Source: Bacteroidales bacterium UBA4293
Lineage (GTDB): Bacteria > Bacteroidota > Bacteroidia > Bacteroidales > Bacteroidaceae
DNA: 64,000 nt
Reading direction: 5' to 3'
NCBI GenBank assembly: GCA_002395835.1
Contig: DGVD01000019.1
Span: forward strand, 14,445 to 78,444
In this document: piece by piece, positions 25,489 through 34,502 of the stretch
Position numbering within the stretch: position 1 is the stretch's first letter
Layout of the letters: each line of letters opens with the position of its first letter
Translations under genes and position numbers: made by a program
The notes under the pieces: generated by a model
What the model was told of the DNA's origin: nothing
What the model saw: the letters and a program-made list of their open reading frames with translations, nothing else
The model's database searches: none

Positions 25489-27231
25489 ATGAAAAAGAAA
25501 AATGTAGCAGCCGCTGCCCTAATAGGCCTCCTTTCATTAGGACAGATAGATGCCAATGCAACTCAGAACCCTGAATGGCTGAAAAAGGCCATCTTCTATC
25601 AAATTTATCCTTCCTCTTACATGGACAGCGATGGAAATGGAATAGGAGACCTTCCCGGTATTACTTCAAAACTGGACTACATTAAGTCCATCGGTTGTAA
25701 TGCCATTTGGCTCAACCCTGTTTTTGTATCTGGATGGACTGATGGAGGATATGATGTCATCGATTTCTATAAGATAGATCCACGCTTTGGCACCAATACC
25801 GATATGGTAAAGTTGTGCGTAGAAGCCCACAAACGCGGTATCAAAGTTTGTCTAGACCTAGTAGCAGGCCATACCAGTGACCAGAGCCCATGGTTCAGAC
25901 AATCATGGGAAGCACCAAACGAGCAATACAGCGATTATTATATTTGGACAGATAAGCTAAGTGATGATGTAAAGCCGACCGATATCATTAAATTAAAGGA
26001 TGTACAAGGAAAAGAGTATGGTTACGAGACATTGATAGCCCGCTATGTGGAAGCAAATGCCCCTCGTGCCAAATACTACGAAAAGAATTTCTATCCTTCA
26101 CAACCAGCTCTAAACTATGGCTATGCAAACCCAGATCCGAACCATCCTTGGGAACAATCAGTCAATGCCCCTGGACCACAAGCTACCCGTCGTGAGATGC
26201 GTAATATTATGCAGTTCTGGTTTGACAAGGGAGTAGATGGTTTCCGTGTGGATATGGCTGCCTCTCTGGTTAAGAACGACCCCGACAAGAAGGCTACCAT
26301 TGCCCTTTGGAAAGAAATGCGTGAATGGATAAACAAATACTATCCAGAAAACGTCTTGATTTCTGAATGGGCCAATCCACCTCAGAGTATTGAAGCTGGT
26401 TTCAATATCGATTTCATGATTCACTTTGGTGTTCCAGGCTATGGTTCTTTATTCTTCCAGCCTGATACCCCTAACGGAAAAAGTGTGCCAGACAGAGGCC
26501 AATACAAACATTGCTATTTTGAAAAAGCAGGTCTGGGAAGCACAGAAATCTTCTTTAAGAATTACCTGAACTCTTACACCAAAACCAAGGGCAACGGTTA
26601 CATTGCCATCCCTACAGCCAACCATGACTTCCAGCGTCCCAATATAGCAGACCGTAATACCATGGACCAGTTAAAGGTGACACAGACCTTCTTCATGACC
26701 ATGCCAGGCACGCCATTCATCTACTATGGCGATGAGATAGGCATGAAGTTCGAGATGGGGCTGACACCAAAGGAAGGAAGTGCGGAACGCACAGGTACCC
26801 GTACTCCTATGCAATGGACAATAGGACAGAATGCTGGATTCAGCACTTGCTCACCAGACAAGATCTTCCTCCCTGTAGACACTGATAATGGTGCACTGAC
26901 AGTAGAGGCACAAGAAAAAGACCCAAATTCTCTGCTAAACTACACACGTGAATTAATAAAATTACGTAAAAGCAGCAGTGCTTTAGGTAACACTGGTGAT
27001 ATAGAAGTCATTCATGAGAATTATCCCTTAATTTACAAGCGTTTTTCAGGTGATGAAGCTTATATCGTAGTATTGAACCCAAGTGCAAAGGCTGTGAGTG
27101 TAAACATACCTAAACAAGGAACTACAGAATTAGTCTTTGGAGACAAAAAGCAAGGAACTATCAAAGAAGGAAGAACTACTGACAAGGTGGTTGCAAAAGG
27201 TATTTCAGCGCTGATATTCAAAATAAAATAA
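25489..27231 (+). CDS. GH13 alpha-glucosidase / alpha-amylase family enzyme, exported
   Basis: This 580-residue enzyme has a signal peptide ending near DANA (residue 24) and a complete GH13 barrel: nucleophile D255 (GFRVDMA), acid/base E293 (LISEWANP), stabiliser D380 (TANHD). A beta-sandwich C-domain follows (about 495-580). The opening AIFYQIYPSSYMDSDGNGIGDLPGI resembles exo-acting alpha-glucosidases, oligo-1,6-glucosidases and trehalose/sucrose-type enzymes rather than large endo-amylases. It would release glucose or small oligosaccharides in the periplasm for the adjacent Sus-like system. It has its own promoter and terminator, just upstream of the SusR-like gene, as in Bacteroides alpha-glucan loci. 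Confidence 0.9.
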   Translation: MKKKNVAAAALIGLLSLGQIDANATQNPEWLKKAIFYQIYPSSYMDSDGNGIGDLPGITSKLDYIKSIGCNAIWLNPVFVSGWTDGGYDVIDFYKIDPRFGTNTDMVKLCVEAHKRGIKVCLDLVAGHTSDQSPWFRQSWEAPNEQYSDYYIWTDKLSDDVKPTDIIKLKDVQGKEYGYETLIARYVEANAPRAKYYEKNFYPSQPALNYGYANPDPNHPWEQSVNAPGPQATRREMRNIMQFWFDKGVDGFRVDMAASLVKNDPDKKATIALWKEMREWINKYYPENVLISEWANPPQSIEAGFNIDFMIHFGVPGYGSLFFQPDTPNGKSVPDRGQYKHCYFEKAGLGSTEIFFKNYLNSYTKTKGNGYIAIPTANHDFQRPNIADRNTMDQLKVTQTFFMTMPGTPFIYYGDEIGMKFEMGLTPKEGSAERTGTRTPMQWTIGQNAGFSTCSPDKIFLPVDTDNGALTVEAQEKDPNSLLNYTRELIKLRKSSSALGNTGDIEVIHENYPLIYKRFSGDEAYIVVLNPSAKAVSVNIPKQGTTELVFGDKKQGTIKEGRTTDKVVAKGISALIFKIK

Positions 27232-27294
27232 AAGGCATAAAATAGAACATAGCCTTAACAAGATAGGTTTATAATAGTTTAATTGAATCCGGTA

Positions 27295-27343
27295 GATTCT
27301 TAGTTAATTTACAGACTAAGAACTATCGGATTCTTTCATTATA
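27295..27343 (+). terminator. Terminator of the GH13 gene
   Basis: GAATCCGGTAGATTCTTAGT (27295-27314) pairs with ACTAAGAACTATCGGATTC (27325-27343) with small bulges, followed by TTTC. Confidence 0.75.
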
Positions 27344-27466
27344 TAATAGATTAGCTATCAGGCGCCATAAGAAGAATACGATAGCAATCTGGACTCACCC
27401 TATATTCTTTCGGGAATTATATGCAAACGTTTTTTCCCTTTAATGCCTAAAATATACTTTCTAGAA

Positions 27467-27497
27467 TTGTTTATTAAATTGAAACTATATATTTTTG
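27467..27497 (+). promoter_or_regulatory. Promoter of the SusR-like regulator
   Basis: TTG at 27467-27469 and TATTTTTG at 27490-27497, separated by 20 bases, match the Bacteroides -33/-7 promoter layout. The start codon follows 36 bases downstream. This is the clearest complete promoter in the window. Confidence 0.65.
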
Positions 27498-27532
27498 CAT
27501 ACAAACTTGAACCGAGAAACCTTATATAAGCT

Positions 27533-29185
27533 ATGAAAAAATATATATCATTGTTCTTCGTTTTACTTCTTACAGGCTTAATGCCCCTGTATGGACAAGA
27601 CTTGAACACCATATTAAACCAATTAGATGAAACCATCGATAACAGACCCAAATACATTGCTGAGAAAGAAAAAAAACTAGAAAGCCTAAGAATTGAAACC
27701 ATTAGAAAGACTGGGGAAGAGCAATTCAATGGATACAAGCAACTTTTTATTGAATACCGAACATTTAGCGCTGACTCTGCATTACACTATGCCCAAGTAT
27801 GTAATACATGGGCTATAGAACATAAAGACCCTATCAAGCAACAAGAAGCCCAAATAATGGGAGCAATAGCCATGGCAGTTATAGGCCAGTATGAGCAAGC
27901 AAACATACTGATTAGTGAGTTGGAAAGTCATGTGTACCCTGAAAATAAAGAAGAATATTACTCTGCCAGAACCGACATCAGCTATTGGCAAGGTGCCTTT
28001 TCATCTTTAAAAAGAGTGAAAGAACAGTATGTTAAACTCAGCCAGGTTTATAGAGACTCCCTAAATCAAATCACTAAGAACAAGACATTTAAAGAGCAAG
28101 CTTCGGTCATTATTCAAGGATGGACCGACCCTAAAGGATCCATTTCTGCCACACGAAGATATTTACAAGATTTACCAGAAGGCCACGATTCCATCCGTTA
28201 CTTTGCCAACCATTTGGGAACCATCTATCGAGACGAGGGGAAAAGAGATTCTAGTGAATATTTCTTTGCCATATCGGCTATTTCTGATATGGAACATGGT
28301 GTACGGGAGCACTCTTCTCTCATTAATCTTACCATGCAACTCTTTGAAGATGGTGAAGTTAACCGTGCTTATAAATACATGACTCAGTGTCTAAATGATG
28401 CCAATGAATCCAGTTCTGCCTTAAGAAACTTGGAGATGTCTAAAATGATGTCACCTATTATGGAAGCTTATAACAAAAAGCTGAAGCATCAGGAACAGAT
28501 ACTTACTTGGATTTCCATTGCACTAGCTATTCTGTTGATAATCATTATACTAGAGCTATTCAGAATCTATGGAATCAGTAAAAAACTGAAAGCAGCCCAA
28601 GAAATCGTTTTAAAATCCAATGAAGACCTGAGGATATCCAATGAAAAGCTCGCTCTTAGTCTGGAGAAAGAAAAAAACATGCGAAATAATCTATTGGAAA
28701 GCAACCGAATCAAAGACACTTATCTTGCTAATTATATGAGTGACTGCTCCGGGTTCATCGATAAGCTGGATGCATACCGGAAATCACTCCAGCAACTGGT
28801 TATGCGCAACAATATAGATAAGCTAATCTCTTCCATTCGCTCTACTGATTTTATTGAAAACGAGATAGAACTCTTTTACAAAGGTTTCGATGAGACATTC
28901 CTCAGTGTATTCCCAAATTTTGTGGAAGAATTCAATAAACTCCTTACACCTGAAGGACAAATTGTTCCACCCGCAAAGAAAAGACTGACCACAGAATTAA
29001 GGATCTTTGCATTAATCCGTTTAGGAATTACCGATAGTAATGATATAGCCAAATTCTTACGTTATTCAGTGAAAACTATTTACAACTACCGAACTAAAGT
29101 AAGGAACTCAGCACTGGGAAACCGTAATGAACTGGAAGAAAAACTTAAAGAAATTGGTATAGAAAAAGAAGAAAAGGAGTCCTAA
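27533..29185 (+). CDS. SusR-like membrane-anchored transcriptional regulator (DUF6377)
   Basis: This 550-residue protein has the layout of Bacteroides SusR: signal peptide (to about YGQ), a periplasmic helical-repeat sensor of about 290 residues, one TM helix (about 323-345, WISIALAILLIIIILELF), a cytoplasmic coiled coil, and a C-terminal DNA-binding part with an HTH (ALIRLGITDSNDIAKFLRYS and KTIYNYRTKVRN). SusR senses maltose or alpha-gluco-oligosaccharides in the periplasm and activates the sus genes; the same role here is inferred from family and position between the GH13 gene and susC. The stop codon lies inside the terminator stem that follows. Confidence 0.88.
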   Translation: MKKYISLFFVLLLTGLMPLYGQDLNTILNQLDETIDNRPKYIAEKEKKLESLRIETIRKTGEEQFNGYKQLFIEYRTFSADSALHYAQVCNTWAIEHKDPIKQQEAQIMGAIAMAVIGQYEQANILISELESHVYPENKEEYYSARTDISYWQGAFSSLKRVKEQYVKLSQVYRDSLNQITKNKTFKEQASVIIQGWTDPKGSISATRRYLQDLPEGHDSIRYFANHLGTIYRDEGKRDSSEYFFAISAISDMEHGVREHSSLINLTMQLFEDGEVNRAYKYMTQCLNDANESSSALRNLEMSKMMSPIMEAYNKKLKHQEQILTWISIALAILLIIIILELFRIYGISKKLKAAQEIVLKSNEDLRISNEKLALSLEKEKNMRNNLLESNRIKDTYLANYMSDCSGFIDKLDAYRKSLQQLVMRNNIDKLISSIRSTDFIENEIELFYKGFDETFLSVFPNFVEEFNKLLTPEGQIVPPAKKRLTTELRIFALIRLGITDSNDIAKFLRYSVKTIYNYRTKVRNSALGNRNELEEKLKEIGIEKEEKES

Positions 29186-29200
29186 ATGACTCCTTTTTTT
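29173..29200 (+). terminator. Terminator overlapping the SusR-like stop codon
   Basis: GGAGTC (29176-29181) pairs with GACTCC (29188-29193), extended by AAAA/TTTT, then a T-run. The TAA stop (29183-29185) lies in the loop. Confidence 0.85.
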
Positions 29201-29509
29201 ATACCCATTAATAATCTTATAATCCTAGGAATCAACTTTTTAAATTCTAGACACTACTCCTTTTTCACTTCCCTCCTCAAAAAGCAATCCTCTTTTGGGC
29301 TAACTTTGCCATGCCAACCCTTAAAAAGGACTGGCAAAAACTATGAATAGCATATCTCATAAATATTTTAAGGTTAAGGTTTAGGTTAGGTACGATATAG
29401 TAATGCCACCTGTACAAATGGTGGTATTACATATCAACCTCAAAAAATTTCATGAGATTACATAGAAAGGACAACAACAATTTTTATATAACTTAATTCA
29501 TTATTAACT
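29186..29509. promoter_or_regulatory. Regulatory region of susCD with two inverted repeats
   Basis: These 324 bases hold no gene. TAACTTTG (about 29298-29305) fits a -7 element and would give a leader of roughly 200 bases. The leader contains GTAATGCCACC (29400-29410) facing GGTGGTATTAC (29420-29430), an 11-base stem with one mismatch, and further up TTTGCCA/TGGCAAA around 29303-29336. These could be a leader hairpin or the SusR-like protein's operator. Confidence 0.5.
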
Positions 29510-32503
29510 ATGTGTAAAAAACACTTATCTAAAAGACTGCTTTCGTTAGCGACAGCTTTCTTGATGACCGTAGTTGCCATGGCGCAAATTACAGTCACAG
29601 GTAATGTAAAGGACGATAGCGGAGAACCCATTATCGGTGCTAACGTCCTGGTAAAAGGTACCACAAATGGTACAATTACCGACTTTGATGGTAATTACTC
29701 CATCTCTGTACCTAGTAATGCAACACTAGTATTCTCTTATGTAGGTTATAAAGACCAGGAGATTGCCGTTGCAGGAAAAACTACAATCAACGTGATTCTA
29801 GAAGAGGATTCCGAACTTTTGGAAGACGTAGTTGTTGTAGGTTATGCTGTAGGTTCTAAGCGTACCATTTCAGGTGCAGTAGACCGGATCAAAAAAGAAG
29901 ACATGAACAAGGGTGTTGTTACTAACCCTGCTGATGCATTAAAGGGCAAGGTTGCCGGTGTAGTCATCAGCCAGTCAGGTGGTGACCCTATGGGAACCAA
30001 GAACATCCGTGTACGAGGCACTTCTTCACTTTCTGGTGGAAATGATCCATTGGTAATCATCGATGGTGTCTTTGGTGATATGACCATGCTGAATGCCCTT
30101 GCACCTAATGACATTGAAAGTATGACGATTCTAAAGGATGCATCAGAGACTGCACAGTATGGTTCTCGTGGTGCAGCCGGTGTCATTGTTGTTTCCACTG
30201 CAAAAGGTAAGGCTGGTTATGCTAGAATAGACTATTCAGGTCAATTTGGTGTCAACACCATCTTTAAAAACCTAGAAATGCTTTCTGCTGCTGATTATCG
30301 CTCTACAGCCAACAGCCTAGGAGCATCCTATACTGATATGGGAGCAAGCACCGTATGGCTCGATGCCATTGAACGCACTGGTCTTACACAGAATCACAAC
30401 TTAGCCTTCACATCCGGATCAGAGAATGCCAACATGCGTGCCTCTTTAGGAGTCATTTCACAACAAGGTGCATTGAAGAACTCTGACATGACCAATTACA
30501 CTGCCAAACTGGATGCTACTCAGTTTGCATTCAACAAAAAACTGAAATTAGAACTTGGTGTCCTGGCTTCTCAGCGTGACGGTAAGATGCAATATGACAT
30601 GCAGAAGATGTTCTACTCAGCTGCAGCTTACAATCCTACCTACCCTACTGTTAAGAATGCAGACGGAAGATGGGATGAGGACCTGCTAGCCAATGAAATC
30701 TACAACCCACTGGGTCAACAGGAAATTCAAAATGACTATAATGTAGGTAATGTAAATGTTCATGGTAAAGCTACCTGGACCATTTTGGAAGGGTTGAACC
30801 TAAGTGCATTTGGTTCCTACACTTATATTGACATTCAGCAGAAACGCTATTTGCCAAACGACATCCGTCAGGGTGAGTTGAATGGTAACGGATGGGCATA
30901 CCTTGGCAGTACCCACCGTAAAGATCTGATGGGTAATATTCAGTTGTCTTACTCTAAGGACATTGCAAAGCATCACATTGATGCACTGGCTTTGATGGAA
31001 GGACAGACCTACAAGACATTCTACTTCGCAACTCAAGCTAAGGGTTTTGAGACCAATTACTTCGGTTATAACAACCTTCAGGCAGGTGCTAATGTAGCAT
31101 GGGGAAATAATCAGTCTAACTCATCAGAATATACCTTGAGTTCTTACATGGCACGTATAAACTATATGTACAATGACCGTTACATTGCTACAGTAAACGT
31201 ACGTACCGATGGTTCTTCAAAACTGGGTTCAGGACACAAGTGGGGCTGGTTCCCTTCTGCATCTGTAGCTTGGGTTTTGAGCAATGAGCCTTTCATTAAG
31301 AAAATCCGTTCCATCGACAATCTGAAAATTCGTGCAGGTTACGGTGTTACCGGTAATCAGGATGCCATCAACCCTTACACATCACTGGCTTTGATGGAGC
31401 CTAATGGTGTTACCAGCGTGAATGGAACAAACACTACTACATTCGCTATTACTTCTAACAGCAATCCAGACCTTCAGTGGGAAACCAAGAAGACCTTAGA
31501 TGTAGGTGTAGACTTACAGATGTTCGCCGGCCGTCTGAATGTAACAGCAGACTGGTATACTTCAAAGACCAGCAAACTGCTTTACACTTATACCGTTCCA
31601 GTTCCTCCTTTCACTTACAACACCTTGCTTGCCAACATGGGTGAAATGACAAACAGCGGTTTTGAGTTCTCTGTGAATGGTGACATCGTTAAGACTAAAG
31701 ATTTCACTTTCAACGCAGGTTTGAATCTGGCATTCCAAAAGAACACCCTGAATTCACTTTCTGGCACATACAATGGTCAGGAGCTGACTACCTCTGAGCA
31801 CATTGCAGTAGCCAACATCAATGCTGCTGGTCTGACTCAGAACACAGGCGTTGCTTACCTTATCGAAGGACAGCCAATCGGTGTATTCTACTTACCTCAT
31901 TGCGAAGGCATTGATGCCAATGGACAGTACATCATCTCTGATTTGAACAATGATGGCACAATCGATACCAGTGACAGTGGTGACCGTCAGGTAGCAGGCC
32001 AGGCTATTCCTAAACTGAATGCAGGTCTAACACTGAATTTCAAATACAAGAATTGGGACCTGACCACACAATTCAATGGTGCTTTCGGTCACAAGATCTA
32101 CAATGGTACAGGTATGACCTACAGCAACATGAACAACTTCCCAACATATAATGTGCTGGCATCTGCACCTACCGGAGGAAACGGTTCAGGCATCTATGAC
32201 ATTCAGATTTCAGACTACTGGTTGGAGAAAGGTGATTATGTAAACTGGGAATATATAACTTTAGGTTATAACTTCTCTAAGGATGTGCTGAAGAGCAGTT
32301 TCATCGAGAACATCCGTCTGGCACTTTCTTGCAACAATGTTTACACTTTCACAGGTTATAGCGGTTTGACTCCATTGATCAACTCAGCATCACTAGTCCG
32401 TCAGAGCGAAGGTACTACTTCATATGGTACAATTGGTGTGGATGATAAGCGAATCTATCCATTGACCCGTACCTTCTCACTGCAGTTGAATATCACATTC
32501 TAA
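29510..32503 (+). CDS. SusC-type TonB-dependent outer membrane transporter
   Basis: This 997-residue protein has a signal peptide (to AMAQ, about residue 25), a carboxypeptidase-regulatory-like domain (about 28-105, ITVTGNVKDDSGEPIIGANV), the SusC linker EDVVVVGYA, a TonB plug (about 115-230, PLVIIDGVFGDM) and a 22-strand barrel ending in the aromatic-terminated strand LQLNITF. It imports oligosaccharides captured by the SusD lipoprotein encoded 24 bases downstream, using TonB energy. Context with GH13, GH31 and a SusR-like regulator points to alpha-glucosides. Confidence 0.97.
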   Translation: MCKKHLSKRLLSLATAFLMTVVAMAQITVTGNVKDDSGEPIIGANVLVKGTTNGTITDFDGNYSISVPSNATLVFSYVGYKDQEIAVAGKTTINVILEEDSELLEDVVVVGYAVGSKRTISGAVDRIKKEDMNKGVVTNPADALKGKVAGVVISQSGGDPMGTKNIRVRGTSSLSGGNDPLVIIDGVFGDMTMLNALAPNDIESMTILKDASETAQYGSRGAAGVIVVSTAKGKAGYARIDYSGQFGVNTIFKNLEMLSAADYRSTANSLGASYTDMGASTVWLDAIERTGLTQNHNLAFTSGSENANMRASLGVISQQGALKNSDMTNYTAKLDATQFAFNKKLKLELGVLASQRDGKMQYDMQKMFYSAAAYNPTYPTVKNADGRWDEDLLANEIYNPLGQQEIQNDYNVGNVNVHGKATWTILEGLNLSAFGSYTYIDIQQKRYLPNDIRQGELNGNGWAYLGSTHRKDLMGNIQLSYSKDIAKHHIDALALMEGQTYKTFYFATQAKGFETNYFGYNNLQAGANVAWGNNQSNSSEYTLSSYMARINYMYNDRYIATVNVRTDGSSKLGSGHKWGWFPSASVAWVLSNEPFIKKIRSIDNLKIRAGYGVTGNQDAINPYTSLALMEPNGVTSVNGTNTTTFAITSNSNPDLQWETKKTLDVGVDLQMFAGRLNVTADWYTSKTSKLLYTYTVPVPPFTYNTLLANMGEMTNSGFEFSVNGDIVKTKDFTFNAGLNLAFQKNTLNSLSGTYNGQELTTSEHIAVANINAAGLTQNTGVAYLIEGQPIGVFYLPHCEGIDANGQYIISDLNNDGTIDTSDSGDRQVAGQAIPKLNAGLTLNFKYKNWDLTTQFNGAFGHKIYNGTGMTYSNMNNFPTYNVLASAPTGGNGSGIYDIQISDYWLEKGDYVNWEYITLGYNFSKDVLKSSFIENIRLALSCNNVYTFTGYSGLTPLINSASLVRQSEGTTSYGTIGVDDKRIYPLTRTFSLQLNITF

Positions 32504-32527
32504 TAAAACCTTAAACAGAATAAGTTT

Positions 32528-34279
32528 ATGAAAAAATATATTTTAAGTTCAATGATTCTGTCCGGATTGATGCTGGCATCTTGTAACCTGGACGAGACTC
32601 CATTGAGTAAATTCGATGAGAGTGAGGCATTCCAAAGCTCTACATTGATCTACGTGAATACCGTAGCGAATGTATACTCATCAATAGGTGGCAATATTTA
32701 TGGAGGTACTGATGGTATTCAGTCCATGAACCTGCTGACTAGTGATATGGCTTTCATTCCAGGTCGTCAGGGTGACTGGGTGGATGGTGGTAAATGGCAG
32801 AACCTGACACTGCACAACTTCAACCCTTCACAGGATATGTTTACCAACAACTGGAACCACATCTATTCTATCGTGGGTTTGTGCAACAGTTCTATCGAGA
32901 AATTGGAAAACTTCAAGGCTTCCAACCCTGCATGTGAAGATTATATTGCAGAACTTCGTGCCTTACGTGCTATCTACTACTATTTCGCATTGGACAATTA
33001 CGGAAATGTACCTATCGTAACCTCTGCATCCCAGAGTGTAGGTGATGTAGCACAAAGCAGCCGTTCCGAAGTCTTTGCTTTTGTAGTAAAAGAATTGACA
33101 GACGTTCTCCCAGCCCTTTCTGAGGAGATGAGCCAGAAAAGTGGTGAATACTATGGTAGAATCACAAAAGGCATTGCTTATGAATGTCTGGCAAAACTAG
33201 CCATCAATGCCCCAGTATATACTACAGACCTGACTACTGCTTCTAGCATGTCTGCCTTCGTAGGAGACCAGACTGATGGTTCAGCAAGTGAATCACTTGG
33301 AAGCGTAATCTCTGCAAAAGGAAACAATATTAACATGACTGTAGACGGTACCACCCGCAACTGCTGGGAAACTGCTATCTACTGTGCAGACCAATTGGAA
33401 GAACTGGGTTATGAATTGGAGAACAACTACTCCAGCAACTTCGCTGTAGCCAATGAAACCTCTTCAGAGAACATCTTCGTTCGGCCTAATGACGACAAAA
33501 TGTACATGATTTGGGACTGTAATCATATGCGTTCTTGGCACTATAATCATGCAGGAGCTATGAACTACAGTGGTTGGAATGGACCATGTGGAACTGTACG
33601 TGCCATGAATGTGATGGGACTTTGGAAGGACAGCGACTTGGAAAAGGCTGATCCTAGACTGGTTCTTAACTATTATACCTACAAAGACTATGCTGATGAA
33701 TGTGGTATCGTAGCTGATGGTGCTACAGACCAAGATTTGGAATATCTGCCATTGTTGGCACGTGTGGACTATAACACCACCATGCAGAAAGCTGAAGGAT
33801 GGTCAGATACCCAGTTGGCTCACATCGTAAAATGTGGTGGAGCTCGTATGAAGAAATATGAGTTCGATGCTACTTCCACCATTCAGGGGTGTAACAACAA
33901 CGACCTGGTTATCTGGCGCTATGCTGATGCTGTTCTGATGAAAGCAGAGGCTCAATACCGCTTAGGAAGAAGCGGTGAAGCACTGGCAACTTTGAACCTG
34001 ATTCGTGCACGTGTAGGTGCTACCCCAAAGACCACCATCAACCTGAACACCATTCTGGATGAGCGCATGATGGAATTCGCTTGGGAGGACAGCCGTCGTA
34101 CAGACCAAGTACGTTTCGCTACCTGGACTGAACCTACGGTAGACCGCTATTCAAATGTTTCTCACAATGCATCTGCTGGTGGTTGGAATCAGGACACTCA
34201 AGGTTATACTTGTGTATTCCCTATACCTCAGGCTGTATTAGACTTAAATACCAATCTGAAGCAGAACCCTGGCTATTAA
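32528..34279 (+). CDS. SusD-type surface glycan-binding lipoprotein
   Basis: This 583-residue lipoprotein has a lipobox at LASCN (Cys19). The usual SusD/RagB layout follows: N-terminal TPR-like helices (HIYSIVGLCNSSIEKLENF and AELRALRAIYYYFALDNYGNVPIV) and a C-terminal region with YRLGRSGEALATLNLIRARVG and the closing IPQAVLDLNTNLKQNPGY. It caps the SusC channel and hands over the glycan. A terminator-like hairpin follows, so the enzymes downstream may be partly uncoupled. Confidence 0.95.
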   Translation: MKKYILSSMILSGLMLASCNLDETPLSKFDESEAFQSSTLIYVNTVANVYSSIGGNIYGGTDGIQSMNLLTSDMAFIPGRQGDWVDGGKWQNLTLHNFNPSQDMFTNNWNHIYSIVGLCNSSIEKLENFKASNPACEDYIAELRALRAIYYYFALDNYGNVPIVTSASQSVGDVAQSSRSEVFAFVVKELTDVLPALSEEMSQKSGEYYGRITKGIAYECLAKLAINAPVYTTDLTTASSMSAFVGDQTDGSASESLGSVISAKGNNINMTVDGTTRNCWETAIYCADQLEELGYELENNYSSNFAVANETSSENIFVRPNDDKMYMIWDCNHMRSWHYNHAGAMNYSGWNGPCGTVRAMNVMGLWKDSDLEKADPRLVLNYYTYKDYADECGIVADGATDQDLEYLPLLARVDYNTTMQKAEGWSDTQLAHIVKCGGARMKKYEFDATSTIQGCNNNDLVIWRYADAVLMKAEAQYRLGRSGEALATLNLIRARVGATPKTTINLNTILDERMMEFAWEDSRRTDQVRFATWTEPTVDRYSNVSHNASAGGWNQDTQGYTCVFPIPQAVLDLNTNLKQNPGY

Positions 34280-34303
34280 ATACTACATAGTTAATACTTT
34301 AAG

Positions 34304-34342
34304 AAAAGGCACGGAGTTTCTTTATGGGCTCTTGTGCCTTTT
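34304..34342 (+). terminator. Hairpin after susD
   Basis: AAAAGGCAC (34304-34312) pairs with GTGCCTTTT (34334-34342), followed by CATT. A TATATTTG -7 element at 34397-34404 suggests a fresh promoter for the glycosidase genes. Confidence 0.75.
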
Positions 34343-34502
34343 CATTAAAAATGCCATTTAACTGATTTCCGTCATTCTTTTTTGGTAAGAATCTATTATA
34401 TTTGCAAGTAGAATCCTGAATCTGAATTCCTTAATCATTTAAAATGGGAATGGTATCTTTTTCAGCCTAAGGAAGAATGTCAAACTCTAAAAACATGAAA
34501 AC

